Assembly: GCA_028714035.1 (NCBI GenBank) | Contig: JAQTNA010000007.1 | Coordinates: 43,137-107,136 of the forward strand | DNA length: 64,000 bases | Source: Rhodocyclaceae bacterium | GTDB lineage: Bacteria; Pseudomonadota; Gammaproteobacteria; Burkholderiales; Rhodocyclaceae | Reading direction: 5' to 3' | Shown: in pieces, positions 1-9,348 of the stretch | How the letters are laid out: each line of letters starts with the position of its first letter | Position numbering within the stretch: the stretch's first letter is position 1 | Program-made: the position numbers and the translations under genes | The notes under the pieces: generated by a model | The model's input: only the letters and a program-made list of their open reading frames with translations | Databases searched by the model: none | What the model was told of the DNA's origin: nothing

Positions 1-823
1 CCGGGCTGCCCAGGATGCGACCGACGGTGTCCTGGCCGAGCCGCTCGTTCAGTTTCTCGATGGGCTGCATGGCGAATCCCGTCTCGGCGTTACCCGTGCG
101 CACGAGGTAATGGCCGGAGCGATCAAAAAGGTAGGCGGTGCCGGCCCGCGCCTGGGCCATCTGCTGGATCTGTTCCAGCAGGAAATCGGCGTAGAGGTTA
201 ATGATGAGGATGCCTTCGTTCCCGCCCACCCCGGTGCCGATGGGCGTCGCCACCCGAATCACCGGCCGTTCGGGCTTTTCCACCGCGCCGAATTCGACGT
301 TGAGATCCAGGGGCGAGACATAGATTTCCCCTGGCCTGCGGCGCATGGCCTCGACGAAATAGTAGCGATCCGATTTGTCTTGCAGGCGTTCGGCAGGTGT
401 GGCGAAGACCTTGCCGTCCTTCTTGTCCACCCGCACCACCTCGCGGCCGTCGGCGCCCAGGTAGCGAATCTGGTAGACGTGGGGATAGGCTCGGGCCAGG
501 GTGAGGTAATCCCGTTCCAGGCGGCTGGTAGCGGCGCGCAGGCGACTGGCGTTGCCGTCCCCCCGTGCGCTCCGCAGCGCCTCAAGTGCCGGCGCGTCCG
601 CCAGGTAAAGCAGCTCGGCCGCCAACTGGTCGAAGAAGCGCCCGACGCCCTGGGCGCGGACGGCAACCTCCTGCTGGAGATGGCCGAGGGTTTCCGTGCG
701 CAGGGTGTGCAGGGAGACGTAGACACCGATGGCACCGGCGATCGCGGTCGGAATGACCGCAGCCAGCAGAAACGCGAAGTAGATGCGCCGGGAGAGCCCT
801 CGGGGTGGTTTGTTGCTTTCCAT
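1..823 (-). CDS. Membrane sensor protein, N-terminal part (cut by window edge)
   Basis: Reading leftward from an ATG at 823, the frame stays open to the window edge, so at least 274 residues are present and the C-terminus is missing. It starts MESNKPPRGLSRRIY, then a membrane segment (about residues 15-37, FAFLLAAVIPTAIAGAIGVY), then an extracytoplasmic region with the signature of Cache/PAS-like sensor domains (for example RYLGADGREVVRVD, DRYYFVEAM, GTAYLFDRSGHYLVRT). The output domain (kinase, GGDEF or chemoreceptor) lies outside the window and cannot be told. It lies 198 bp downstream of another sensor on the same strand, so the two may form a signalling locus. The real frame shows coherent sensor-domain composition; the overlapping frames on both strands do not. 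Confidence 0.8.
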   Translation of the reverse strand, partial: MESNKPPRGLSRRIYFAFLLAAVIPTAIAGAIGVYVSLHTLRTETLGHLQQEVAVRAQGVGRFFDQLAAELLYLADAPALEALRSARGDGNASRLRAATSRLERDYLTLARAYPHVYQIRYLGADGREVVRVDKKDGKVFATPAERLQDKSDRYYFVEAMRRRPGEIYVSPLDLNVEFGAVEKPERPVIRVATPIGTGVGGNEGILIINLYADFLLEQIQQMAQARAGTAYLFDRSGHYLVRTGNAETGFAMQPIEKLNERLGQDTVGRILGSP

Positions 824-1020
824 GGGTGCCGCTCAAGCTGTTGCACCGGCCGATGATAGGGGAAAGCGGGCTCCAGCCGAAGATTTTCTGTGCCGCCTAC
901 GGTTCAAGAGGGCGCGTGCGGGAGCTTTGGGGCAACCGGAGCAATCCCTGGAAGACGCCCAGTTCTGGCGCGTGTTGCAGGCCTGCCTCGATCACCGGCC
1001 GTCGAACACGGCGCGGGTGT

Positions 1021-3639
1021 TCATGATGCGGGAGTTTCTCGGTTTCGATACTGGTGGTGGTCATCCTTTCTGAGCCTCACAGTGAACCAGAACGTGCTGC
1101 CTTTCCCGAGTTGGCTCTCGCAGCCGGCATCCCCGCCCATGATCTGGGCCATCTTCTTCGTCATGGACAGCCCGACACCCAAGCCGCTATATCTGCGTGA
1201 ATAACTGCTATCTACCTGTTCAAAGATGGAGAACAGCCGGCCCTGGTCCTCCGGTGCGATGCCAATTCCGGAATCCTGAACCGAGAACCGCAGCAGCACA
1301 CTCTCCTCGTCCTCGTCCACCTGTTCGGATCGTAGGACCACATGTCCGACTTCCGTGAAGCGAACAGCATTGGTCGCGTAATTGTTCAGCGCGTGCCGGA
1401 TATATTCCTTGTCGCCAAGCAGATTGGAAGGAAGATTCCCTACCTCCACGGAGAGTTGCAGATGTTTGTCCGCCACCTGCTGTGCCAGGCTGGCGCCTAC
1501 TTCGCGCAACAGATCCTCCGGGCTGAAGGGGTCTTCCTTGAGGTCAAACTTACCGGCTTCGATCCTGGTCAACTCGAGTATCGTTTCGATGATGCCGGAC
1601 AACCTTTGACAGGACAGATTCAGCTTGTCCATCCACTCGTTCTGTTTCGCCGTCAGGGGATCGCGGCGCACCAGCCCCGCCAGACTGACGAGCTGGTGCA
1701 GGGGAGTCCGCATCTCATGGCTCACCATGGTCAGGAAGGCGCTCTTGGCGACGTTGGCGGCATCCGCGGCATCCCGTGCCTTCACAAGCTCCTGCGTGCG
1801 CTCGGCGACACGTTTCTCCAGTGCGTACTCAATGTTCTTCTGCTCCGTCTGGTCGTAATTGATGCCGACCATGCGCAGGGGTGTGCCGTGAGCATCGAAT
1901 GTAGTACGCGATCTGGCCTTGATGTGGTGGACCGAGCCGTCCGGCCAGATCACGCGGAATTCCGGCGCGTATTCCCGTTCACCCCGTAACGCAGCCTGTA
2001 TCTCACCCTCCACATAGACCTTGTCGTCCGGGTGGACAACCTTGGCCCAGGCGTCGTAGGCTGCCTTGAAGTCCTCCTGCCGGACACCATACAACCGGTA
2101 CATCACCTCGTCCCAGATTACCCGATCGTTGGCGACGTCCCAGTCCCAAACACCGACGATACCGGCGGAAGCCGCGGCCTCCAGGCGTTCCCTGGATTCC
2201 CGGAGATCCACTTCGGCTTTCTTGCGCTCCGTAATGTCCCTGAATACGTTAACCGCACCGATGATCACGTCGTCGTCGTGGAGGGGCGCAACGGTGACTT
2301 CCACCGGCAACGATGAGCCGTCCTTTTTCCAGAACAGGTCTTCCTGGATATGCCTCACCTTCCCATCGGTCAGTGTGGCGGCGGTGGGGCAGTCTTCCTG
2401 GGGGTAGAGGGTTCCATCCATGTGGTGATGGTGAACGCAGGAATGGAAATTCCGGCCAGAACATACGCTGCCGTCCCAACCAAGTATCTGTCGCGCCGCC
2501 GGATTGGCGAACATCAAATCGCCATGGATATTGACTCCGCAGATGCCTTCTCCCACGGAGTTCAGGAGTAGTTCAAAATGTTTCCTGGCCCGCTCGGCTT
2601 CTCCTCGGGATCGCTCAAGCTCGCGGGTGTAAGTCTTCTCATGCATGAGCCACTCATCGTGTTCCGCCGTGCGTCGTCTCCACGCGTTTAGGGCCACCAA
2701 TGCTCCTGCAAGGCTGGCAAGCACGAATACTCCGGCAACCATTGCAATCTTGATGCTGATCGCCCGCCAATCGGCCAGGAAGTCCCGTTCGGACTCACCG
2801 ACCACGGTAAAGAGTGGGTAGTTGCCTACCTGTCGGAATGCATAGATTCTCAGGACGCCATCAATGCCGGAGCGCGCCTCGTAGAACGCCTCCCTTACAC
2901 CTGAGTGAAGAAGCGTATGCAACTGCTCCGACGGTGTCGTGGCACCAACCGTCTTTCCTTCACGATCTTGGGGCGTATACCGGGCAAGCAAGGTGTCACG
3001 GTCCCATAGCCCAATGTTACCGTTCGGCCCCAGGTTGAGCCTGGAAAACAGATCGATGAAGCTCGATACCGCAACGGCGGAATGTACGTCGCCGGCAAAG
3101 GATCCGTTTGGGTTTTCCAGCCGGCGCGCAAGCACGACGATCGGTGTGTTGGCGATGCGCCCAACCATGGGCTTTGAAATCACCAGGCCTGCATCCCGAG
3201 AATCGCGAAGACGCAGAAAGTAGGGGCGGTCTCCATTCTTCGCGTTTTTCACCGTGGCATTGGCAACGTAGCGCACGTTGCCCTCGGCGTCGGCCACCCT
3301 CAGACCGACCGTTTCCGGCAATCTGGCTTCATGGCGCGCCAGGAAGTTGTTCAGCTTTTCCTCGTTGATTCCTCCATGGGCGAGCTGGGCCTGGGTTTCA
3401 TCTTGTGTGTCCAGAAGCGCCAGATCAATTTTTCCGATCAACCCAACCAGGCCCGCCTCAAGTACCTGCGAATAGTTGTGAAGCTGGATCTTTGTCTGTG
3501 CGATCTCTTCGTTACGGTTCCGCACGATCTCAACGGCCGCCATGCCGACGACGAAGAGGTCGACCAGCGCCACGGTCGTCCAGACGAACCGGCTAAGGCG
3601 GCGAAACCGGAAGAAGGGATGTGGGATGTTCGTAAACAT
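1021..3639 (-). CDS. Membrane-bound PAS sensor histidine kinase
   Basis: 872 residues. N-terminal membrane segment (about 17-37), periplasmic Cache-like sensor region to about 295, second membrane segment (about 296-320), coiled linker, PAS domain 1 (about 356-472), PAS/PAC domain 2 (about 488-600), HisKA with the H-box SHEMRTPLHQL (phospho-acceptor His641), and HATPase_c with N-box NNYATNAVRFT (752-762), G1 DSGIGI (789-794) and G2 GLGVGL (819-824). All catalytic boxes look intact, so it should be an active kinase. There is no receiver or Hpt domain, and no response regulator is adjacent in the window, so its partner is unknown. PAS1 contains a His/Cys-rich stretch (CVHHHH...EDCP, 401-417) that occurs in some PAS families; its ligand is not known here. 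Confidence 0.93.
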   Translation of the reverse strand: MFTNIPHPFFRFRRLSRFVWTTVALVDLFVVGMAAVEIVRNRNEEIAQTKIQLHNYSQVLEAGLVGLIGKIDLALLDTQDETQAQLAHGGINEEKLNNFLARHEARLPETVGLRVADAEGNVRYVANATVKNAKNGDRPYFLRLRDSRDAGLVISKPMVGRIANTPIVVLARRLENPNGSFAGDVHSAVAVSSFIDLFSRLNLGPNGNIGLWDRDTLLARYTPQDREGKTVGATTPSEQLHTLLHSGVREAFYEARSGIDGVLRIYAFRQVGNYPLFTVVGESERDFLADWRAISIKIAMVAGVFVLASLAGALVALNAWRRRTAEHDEWLMHEKTYTRELERSRGEAERARKHFELLLNSVGEGICGVNIHGDLMFANPAARQILGWDGSVCSGRNFHSCVHHHHMDGTLYPQEDCPTAATLTDGKVRHIQEDLFWKKDGSSLPVEVTVAPLHDDDVIIGAVNVFRDITERKKAEVDLRESRERLEAAASAGIVGVWDWDVANDRVIWDEVMYRLYGVRQEDFKAAYDAWAKVVHPDDKVYVEGEIQAALRGEREYAPEFRVIWPDGSVHHIKARSRTTFDAHGTPLRMVGINYDQTEQKNIEYALEKRVAERTQELVKARDAADAANVAKSAFLTMVSHEMRTPLHQLVSLAGLVRRDPLTAKQNEWMDKLNLSCQRLSGIIETILELTRIEAGKFDLKEDPFSPEDLLREVGASLAQQVADKHLQLSVEVGNLPSNLLGDKEYIRHALNNYATNAVRFTEVGHVVLRSEQVDEDEESVLLRFSVQDSGIGIAPEDQGRLFSIFEQVDSSYSRRYSGLGVGLSMTKKMAQIMGGDAGCESQLGKGSTFWFTVRLRKDDHHQYRNRETPAS

Positions 3640-4096
3640 GGCCTGTGCGCGTCTTGCAAAACCCCACTACCAGAGCAAACTGGATGATCAAAAAGGTGCG
3701 GCTCCGTCGTAACGCTGGCATGGTCAGCGCAAGCTTCACCGACGATCATCTACCGCTCCGGCCGGCACCCGCTCATTGCTCAGTGCAGACGGGCCTATAT
3801 TATCAGCCTGAGTTGGGCTCGGCCTTGATATTGCGATGTGGGTCGCGGCTCCGAACCGCTCCTCCCGGCCACATCCGGACGGTCAACTCCATTCTCGGGC
3901 ATGTCCTACGGTTTGTGGAACGACCGCTTTGGTGAGACGCGTCCGGCAGGAAAGGGGCGATAGGGTGAGTTCGCCAACTTGGACAGCTGCTGTTCAGCCC
4001 GGTTTTCCGGGAAACGGCGATTGCATACCTGATTTTAGGTCACCAATCGTGAGATCCAGGCAGCCAAATATTAGACGCTGTCCAATATTCTGTCCG
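3640..4096. other. Intergenic stretch without a recognisable gene
   Basis: About 460 bp between the start of the histidine kinase and the tRNA-Asn terminator. I see no ORF with protein-like composition and no repeat. The promoter of the kinase presumably lies in its left part, but no convincing -35/-10 pair stands out. Confidence 0.5.
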
Positions 4097-4137
4097 AAAA
4101 AGCACTTAGCCCAGCTTTTTGGGCTGGGCTAAGTGCT
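4097..4137 (-). terminator. Rho-independent terminator of tRNA-Asn
   Basis: A perfect 15-bp inverted repeat (arms 4101-4115 and 4123-4137, seven-base loop). On the minus strand it is followed by a run of T (A-run 4097-4101 on the plus strand). It lies about 10 bp after the tRNA-Asn 3' end. Confidence 0.92.
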
Positions 4138-4146
4138 TGAATATAG

Positions 4147-4222
4147 TGGCTCCCCGACCTGGACTCGAACCAGGGACCTGCGGATTAACAGTCCGTCGCT
4201 CTACCGACTGAGCTATCAGGGA
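4147..4222 (-). tRNA. tRNA-Asn (anticodon GTT)
   Basis: A 76-nt cloverleaf on the minus strand: 5' acceptor TCCCTGA pairs with TCGGGGA, D-arm AGCTC...GAGCG, anticodon stem/loop CGGAC-TGTTAAT-CCG with GTT, T-arm CCTGG-TTCGAGT-CCAGG, discriminator G and encoded CCA. It is a single-gene unit with its own promoter and terminator. Confidence 0.97.
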
Positions 4223-4237
4223 ACAGAAGAGGTGCGC

Positions 4238-4266
4238 ATTATAAGAATGGCCTTCCGCTTCGTCAA
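4238..4266 (-). promoter_or_regulatory. Sigma-70 promoter of tRNA-Asn
   Basis: On the minus strand, -35 TTGACG (4266-4261), a 17-bp spacer and a perfect -10 TATAAT (4243-4238), about 16 bp upstream of the mature tRNA 5' end. Confidence 0.88.
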
Positions 4267-4413
4267 GCTGTCGGAACAAAATTCCTGACGAGGCATGTGG
4301 CGGTGCGCATTGACGGGGGAGGGGGCCTTGTAGATCATGCTCCCTTTTGCCAGGCGGGCGCAGGGGAAGGAAACCTCGCCGCCCTGGTCTGGCTCGACCC
4401 CAAGGAATCGCAC

Positions 4414-5004
4414 ATGAACAAAGCACTGGACGCCCATGCCCTGGACCAGGCCTTCCGCACGGCCCGGACCTTCCCCCATTACTCGGCCCGGCCCGTGGCG
4501 GATGAAACGCTGAGGGAACTCTATGAACTGGCGAAGTGGGGGCCGACGGCACTCAACTCTCAGCCGGCCCGCTTCGTCTTCCTGCGCACGCCCGAGGCCA
4601 AGGTGCGGTTGGTGCCGTCGCTGATGGAAGGCAACGTGGCCAAGGTGCAGTCGGCGCCCGTGACGGTGATCGTGGCCACGGACACCCGGTTCTTCGATCG
4701 TCTGCCGACCCTGTTCCCGGCCTATGATGCCCGCCCGGAGTTCCTGGCGGACCAGGCCCTGGCCGACGGCACCCGCTTCCGCAACGGTTGCCTGCAAGGC
4801 GGGTACCTGATCGTCGCGGCGCGCATGCTGGGCCTGGATTGCGGCCCCATGTCGGGCTTCGATCCGGCGAAGGTGGACGCGGAGTTCTTCCCGGACGGGG
4901 CCTGGAAATCCAATTTCCTGGTGAACCTGGGTTACGGTGATCCCGCTTCCACGTTCCCGCGCGGCCCGCGCCTTGAGTTGGAAGTGGCGACGCAATTTCT
5001 TTAG
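4414..5004 (+). CDS. RutE/HadB-like nitroreductase-family oxidoreductase
   Basis: 196 residues from the ATG at 4414 ([14 protein letters not shown]), with an AAGGAA ribosome site just upstream. The frame is open further upstream, but that part has no protein character and would overlap the tRNA promoter region. The protein matches the small FMN nitroreductase subfamily of E. coli RutE in length and motifs ([49 protein letters not shown]). RutE reduces malonic semialdehyde to 3-hydroxypropionate in pyrimidine degradation; other members reduce nitro compounds or quinones. No other rut genes are adjacent, so the substrate here is uncertain. Confidence 0.88.
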   Translation: MNKALDAHALDQAFRTARTFPHYSARPVADETLRELYELAKWGPTALNSQPARFVFLRTPEAKVRLVPSLMEGNVAKVQSAPVTVIVATDTRFFDRLPTLFPAYDARPEFLADQALADGTRFRNGCLQGGYLIVAARMLGLDCGPMSGFDPAKVDAEFFPDGAWKSNFLVNLGYGDPASTFPRGPRLELEVATQFL

Positions 5005-5140
5005 CGCGCTCCCGTCGTCGACTCGGCGCCGGCTGTACCTTCATGACTTCGCCGGGCGTATGATGCGAAGTTTCGTGCGCTGAAATGGCCGCCCGGGGTG
5101 CGGTAGTGCGGCGCGCAGACAATTAAAAGGGAAAACGCTC

Positions 5141-7432
5141 ATGGAGAATCTGGACAAGGAACTCGGCGAGGCCGCTCTGGAATATCACCGCCTGCCCACG
5201 CCGGGAAAGATTTCGGTGGTGCCGACCAAGGGCCTCACCAACCAGCGGGATCTGGCCCTGGCGTACTCGCCCGGCGTGGCCGCCGCGTGCAATGCCATCG
5301 TGGCCGATCCGAGCCAGGTGTCGAAACTCACCTCCCGGGGCAACCTGGTCGCGGTGGTGACCAACGGTACGGCGGTGTTGGGGCTGGGTAACATCGGTCC
5401 CTTGGCCGCCAAGCCGGTCATGGAAGGCAAGGGTTGCCTGTTCAAGAAGTTCGCCGGCATTGATGTGTTCGATATCGAGCTGGCGGAGAACGACCCCGAC
5501 AAGCTCATCGAGATGATCGCCGCCCTGGAACCGACCCTGGGGGGCGTGAACCTGGAGGACATCAAGGCGCCGGAGTGCTTCTACATCGAGCAGGAGTTGC
5601 GCAAGCGGATGAAGATCCCGGTATTTCATGACGACCAGCATGGCACCGCCATCATCTCCACCGCGGCCGTGATGAATGGCCTCACGGTGCTGGGCAAGGA
5701 TATCGGCTCGGTCAAGTTGGTCTGCTCCGGTGCCGGCGCGGCGGCCATCGCCTGCCTGGACCTCATGGTCCGGGTGGGGGTGAAGCGGGAAAACATCTAC
5801 GTCTGTGACTCCAAGGGCGTGATCTTCACGGGGCGTGAGACGCCCATGGAGCCGAACAAGGCGCGCTATGCGCAGGATACCGCCTGCCGCAGCCTCTCCG
5901 ACGTGATCGAGGGCGCGGACGTCTTCCTGGGCCTGTCCACGGGCGGCGTGCTCAAGCAGGAAATGGTGCAGAAGATGGCGGACCGGCCGCTGATTCTGGC
6001 CCTGGCCAACCCGGAGCCGGAAATCCGCCCGGAGCTGGCCAGGGAGGTTCGTCCGGACTGCATCATCGCCACCGGTCGTTCCGATTACCCGAACCAGGTG
6101 AACAACGTCCTGTGCTTCCCCTTCATCTTCCGGGGCGCCCTGGACGTGGGCGCCACGACCATCACGGAAGAGATGAAGCTGGCCTGCGTCCATGCCATCG
6201 CCGACCTGGCCAAGGCCGAGCAGTCCGACGTGGTGGCCATGGCCTATGGCGGCGCCGATTTGTCCTTTGGCCCGGAGTACCTGATACCCAAGCCCTTCGA
6301 TCCGCGCCTGATCGTGAAGATCGCGCCGGCCGTGGCCCAGGCGGCCATGGACTCCGGGGTCGCCAGCCACCCGATCACGGATTTCGACGCCTACCGTGCC
6401 CAGCTCACCAGCTTCGTGTATCACTCGGGCATCGTCATGAAGCCGGTGTTCGCCGCGGCGAAGCTGGCGCCCGCCGACAAGAAACGCATCCTGTACGCGG
6501 AGGGCGAGGAGGAGCGGGTGCTGCGGGCGGTCCGGGTCATCCTGGACGAGGGCCTGGCCCGGCCCATGCTGATCGGCCGGCCGAACGTGATTCAGATGCG
6601 CATCGAAAAGTTCGGACTGAACCTGGAGATAGGGCGGGACTTCGAGGTGGTGAACCCGGAGTCTGATTCCCGTTATCGCGAACTATGGCGCGAGTACCAC
6701 CGCCTCATGGGGCGGGAAGGGGTCACGCCGGAGATCGCCAAGGCGGAGTTGCGCCGGGACAATACGCTCATCGGCGCCATGCTGCTCAGGAAGGGTGATG
6801 CGGATGGCATGGTGTGCGGCATCCAGGGGCCCTACGAGAGCCACCTGGCGCGTATCCAGGAGGTCATCGGCCACCGGCCCGGCGCCCACATCATGGCGTC
6901 CATGAGCGTGCTGCTGCTCCACGGCCGGACGCTATTCATCACCGATCCCTACGTGAACGAGAACCCCAGTGCGGAAGAACTGGCGGAGATCGCCCTCATG
7001 GCGGCGGACGAGGTGCAGCGTTTCGGCGTCACGCCCAAGCTGGCACTGTTGTCCCATTCCAGCTTCGGCAGCGTTCGTTCCGCCTCCGCCCTGAAGATGC
7101 GGGAGGCGCGGCTGCTCATACGCCAGAGGGCGCAGCATCTGGAGGTGGACGGGGAGATGCACGCGGACGCCGCGCTGTCGCCGGAAATCCGCCAGCGGGT
7201 CTGCATGGATTCCTCCCTCAAGGGCGAAGCCAATCTGTTGGTCATGCCCAACCTGGATGCGGCGAACATCGCGGTCAATCTGCTGAAGATGACCGCGGAC
7301 GGCATCACCGTCGGCCCCATCCTGCTGGGCGCGGCCCGGCCGGTGCATATCCTCACCGCCTCGGCCACCGTGCGTCGCCTGGTGAACATGACCGCCCTGG
7401 CGGTGGTGGATGCGGCCCACGGCCGGGCTTGA
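5141..7432 (+). CDS. maeB: NADP-dependent malic enzyme with phosphotransacetylase-like C-terminus
   Basis: 763 residues, the usual length of the large bacterial MaeB type. It oxidatively decarboxylates malate to pyruvate with NADP. The N-terminal malic enzyme half (about 1-430) contains [33 protein letters not shown] and the NAD(P)-binding [13 protein letters not shown]. The C-terminal half (about 435-760) is a Pta-like acetyl/butyryl-transferase domain that in MaeB proteins is thought to be regulatory (acetyl-CoA sensing) rather than catalytic. AAGGGA precedes the ATG at 5141. It is probably a single-gene transcript. Confidence 0.96.
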   Translation: MENLDKELGEAALEYHRLPTPGKISVVPTKGLTNQRDLALAYSPGVAAACNAIVADPSQVSKLTSRGNLVAVVTNGTAVLGLGNIGPLAAKPVMEGKGCLFKKFAGIDVFDIELAENDPDKLIEMIAALEPTLGGVNLEDIKAPECFYIEQELRKRMKIPVFHDDQHGTAIISTAAVMNGLTVLGKDIGSVKLVCSGAGAAAIACLDLMVRVGVKRENIYVCDSKGVIFTGRETPMEPNKARYAQDTACRSLSDVIEGADVFLGLSTGGVLKQEMVQKMADRPLILALANPEPEIRPELAREVRPDCIIATGRSDYPNQVNNVLCFPFIFRGALDVGATTITEEMKLACVHAIADLAKAEQSDVVAMAYGGADLSFGPEYLIPKPFDPRLIVKIAPAVAQAAMDSGVASHPITDFDAYRAQLTSFVYHSGIVMKPVFAAAKLAPADKKRILYAEGEEERVLRAVRVILDEGLARPMLIGRPNVIQMRIEKFGLNLEIGRDFEVVNPESDSRYRELWREYHRLMGREGVTPEIAKAELRRDNTLIGAMLLRKGDADGMVCGIQGPYESHLARIQEVIGHRPGAHIMASMSVLLLHGRTLFITDPYVNENPSAEELAEIALMAADEVQRFGVTPKLALLSHSSFGSVRSASALKMREARLLIRQRAQHLEVDGEMHADAALSPEIRQRVCMDSSLKGEANLLVMPNLDAANIAVNLLKMTADGITVGPILLGAARPVHILTASATVRRLVNMTALAVVDAAHGRA

Positions 7433-7454
7433 GGCTGAAAGGCAGGGACTGGAG

Positions 7455-7530
7455 GCTAGGAGCTTTGAGGGACTAGGGTAGGGAGTCAGCGCGCGCGAAG
7501 CGCGCGGAAGATGGCCCCTAGCCCCTAGTT
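7455..7530. repeat. Imperfect palindromic intergenic repeat
   Basis: Behind maeB, CTAG-rich flanks (GACTAGGGTAGGG on the left, CCCCTAGCCCCTAG on the right) surround a GCGCGC hairpin around 7489-7507. The composition is that of a non-coding palindromic repeat. I see no second copy in the window. Confidence 0.5.
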
Positions 7531-7596
7531 GTAGGTCGGGCTTCAGCCCGACAAGGGTATGTCCAGGCGCCCATGTCGGGCTGAAGCCCGACCTAC
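7531..7596. repeat. REP-like inverted pair
   Basis: A 23-bp perfect inverted repeat: arms 7531-7553 (GTAGGTCGGGCTTCAGCCCG...) and 7574-7596. Each arm is itself palindromic around CGGGCTTCAGCCCG. A related pair occurs at 28200-28254. It sits between convergent maeB and the LysR gene, where it could act as a bidirectional terminator or mRNA-end stabiliser. Confidence 0.8.
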
Positions 7597-7629
7597 GGAA
7601 TTCGGTCGTAGGTCAGGTATTTCCTTCTG

Positions 7630-8511
7630 CTACTGCGGAGAAATGCCGCACAGGCCCAGTACCTGGGCCATGCCGCGGCTGATGTGCTTTTCCGGGTGGA
7701 TCACCACGTGGAAGGTGCGGGTCATGTCGAGGAAAGGGGTGTCCACCGGCGCCAGCCAGCCGGCCTGAAAGGCGTCGGCCAGGTCCAGGTCCGACAAGCA
7801 GCCCAGGCCCATGCCGGCACGCACGGCCTGGCGGATGGTCTCCGGATGTTCCAGTTCCAGGGCGATATCCGGCGCGGCCGCCATGCCGCCCATGGCGCGA
7901 TCGAAGACCTCCCGCGTGCCCGAACCCCGCTCCCGTACCACCCAGTGGCTGCTGGTCAGATCCTGGACGGTGGCGGTGCGGTTGGCCAGCGGATGGTCCG
8001 GGTGGGCGAAGATGCACAGCCTGTCCTGGTGCCAGGCGAAATGGCGCAGCCGGTCGTTGGGCGTGAAGCCCTCGATGAAGCCCACGTCAATGCGGAAGGC
8101 CGCCAGGTCTTCCTGCACCTGCTCCGTGTTGCGCAGGGACAGTTTGATGCGCGCCGAGGGGTTGCTGGTCTTCAATTCCGCCAGGAGCGGCGGCAGCAGG
8201 TGGTTGCCTATGGTGAGGCTGGTGCCCAGGCGCAGGTTGAGCTGGGGCAGGGTGCCGCGCACGCCTGCCTCTATTTCCTGCACCCGGTCCAGTACCTCCA
8301 GGGCCCGCGGCAGGATCTGCTGGCCGTTCTCGTTGAGGTAAAGGTGGCGGCCGGTGCGATCGAAAAGCTTCACTCCCAACTGGCTTTCCAGATCGGCCAC
8401 GGCCATGCTGGCCGCGGCCTGAGTCAGGGAAATCGCGTCGGCGGCGCGGGTGACATTGCCGCAACTGGCGACGGCGGCGAATACTTCGAGTTGGCGTAGT
8501 GTGATTTTCAT
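7630..8511 (-). CDS. LysR-family transcriptional regulator, YeiE type
   Basis: 293 residues. N-terminal winged helix-turn-helix (about 1-62: MKITLRQLEVFAAVASCGNVTRAAD, SLTQAAASMAVADLESQLGVKLFDR) and a periplasmic-binding-protein-like effector domain (about 88-290, with RIDVGFIEG and WVVRERGSGTREVFD). The RERGSGTRE signature and overall pattern resemble YeiE, a LysR regulator reported to sense sulfite. The gene is divergent from the phosphoesterase at 8728 and lies about 0.8 kb from the sulfur-linked qmo operon, which would fit a sulfur role. That link is inference, since no operator can be assigned. A related possibility is a CysB/CbbR-like regulator of another pathway. Confidence 0.9.
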   Translation of the reverse strand: MKITLRQLEVFAAVASCGNVTRAADAISLTQAAASMAVADLESQLGVKLFDRTGRHLYLNENGQQILPRALEVLDRVQEIEAGVRGTLPQLNLRLGTSLTIGNHLLPPLLAELKTSNPSARIKLSLRNTEQVQEDLAAFRIDVGFIEGFTPNDRLRHFAWHQDRLCIFAHPDHPLANRTATVQDLTSSHWVVRERGSGTREVFDRAMGGMAAAPDIALELEHPETIRQAVRAGMGLGCLSDLDLADAFQAGWLAPVDTPFLDMTRTFHVVIHPEKHISRGMAQVLGLCGISPQ

Positions 8512-8727
8512 CAGCTTGGCTGATTAGACTTATAAAAATAATACGTTTTGCTATGTTAACAGCCTCGGATAAGGTGCGTCAAAATTGCTGCCAGGCAGGG
8601 GTCAGGGGTGGTCCATTGCAATATCCGGCCCGAGGATGGCATGGGCAGGGTAACATTGCCACAGGCGGCATCACCACCGGCATCGGCCGGCCGTATTCCA
8701 TACCGAAAGTTTCGCACCGCACAACGG

Positions 8728-9243
8728 ATGAAAGTCTGCATCGTTTCCGATAGCCATGACCGGGGCCCCATGCTGGCCGCTGCCGTCGTGGAGGCCATTC
8801 ATCTCGGTGCGGAGGCTGTCATTCATTGCGGCGACGTGATCGGCGCCAATACCCTGAAGTCCTCCGTTCGCCTGGGCCTGCCCATGCATGTGGTGCATGG
8901 CAACAACCTGGGCGACCCGGTGGTCATCGCCAAGATGGCCTGCAATTCCGATGGACTGCTGCATTATCACGGCAACGACGCCACGCTGAGTCTGGGCGGG
9001 CGCCGGGTGTTCGTCACCCACTATCCCCATTACGGCCACGCCTTCGCGTGTACCGGCGACTGGGATGTCGTCTGCTGCGGCCACAGCCACGAGGCGCTGG
9101 TGACCAAGCAGGAAAATGTGAAGGGTGGCGAGACCTGGCTGATCAATCCGGGTACAGTGGCGGGTCTGGGCGCCGCAGCGGCGACCTGGATACTGGGCGA
9201 CCTGGAAAAGATGACTTTTGAAATACGTGCCACGCCAGCCTGA
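8728..9243 (+). CDS. YfcE/MJ0936-type metallophosphoesterase
   Basis: 171 residues from ATG 8728 (MKVCIVSDSHD), the canonical start of this family. An upstream in-frame extension to about 8608 is not family-like. Metal-binding motifs are in order: D-x-H in SDSHD, GD in HCGDVIG, GNN in VHGNNLGD, H in VTHYPHYGH and GHSH in CCGHSHEALV. These proteins are small cytoplasmic phosphodiesterases of mostly unknown substrate. The gene lies 105 bp upstream of qmoA in the same direction, and a short CTCCG/CGGAG hairpin (9267-9282) separates them, so co-transcription is uncertain. Confidence 0.88.
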   Translation: MKVCIVSDSHDRGPMLAAAVVEAIHLGAEAVIHCGDVIGANTLKSSVRLGLPMHVVHGNNLGDPVVIAKMACNSDGLLHYHGNDATLSLGGRRVFVTHYPHYGHAFACTGDWDVVCCGHSHEALVTKQENVKGGETWLINPGTVAGLGAAAATWILGDLEKMTFEIRATPA

Positions 9244-9348
9244 CCGGTGGGCACGGGCAGTACCTACTCCGTTTGGTCGGAGACGGATCGAGGCAGCCTT
9301 GGCGGTTGTCCGATGTTTTAGTAGTGCAATGAACGAACCGGAGGCTCG

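Noticed and set aside
110..856. 248-codon open frame on the plus strand at the left edge
   Set aside because: The opposite strand encodes a coherent membrane sensor protein in the same region.
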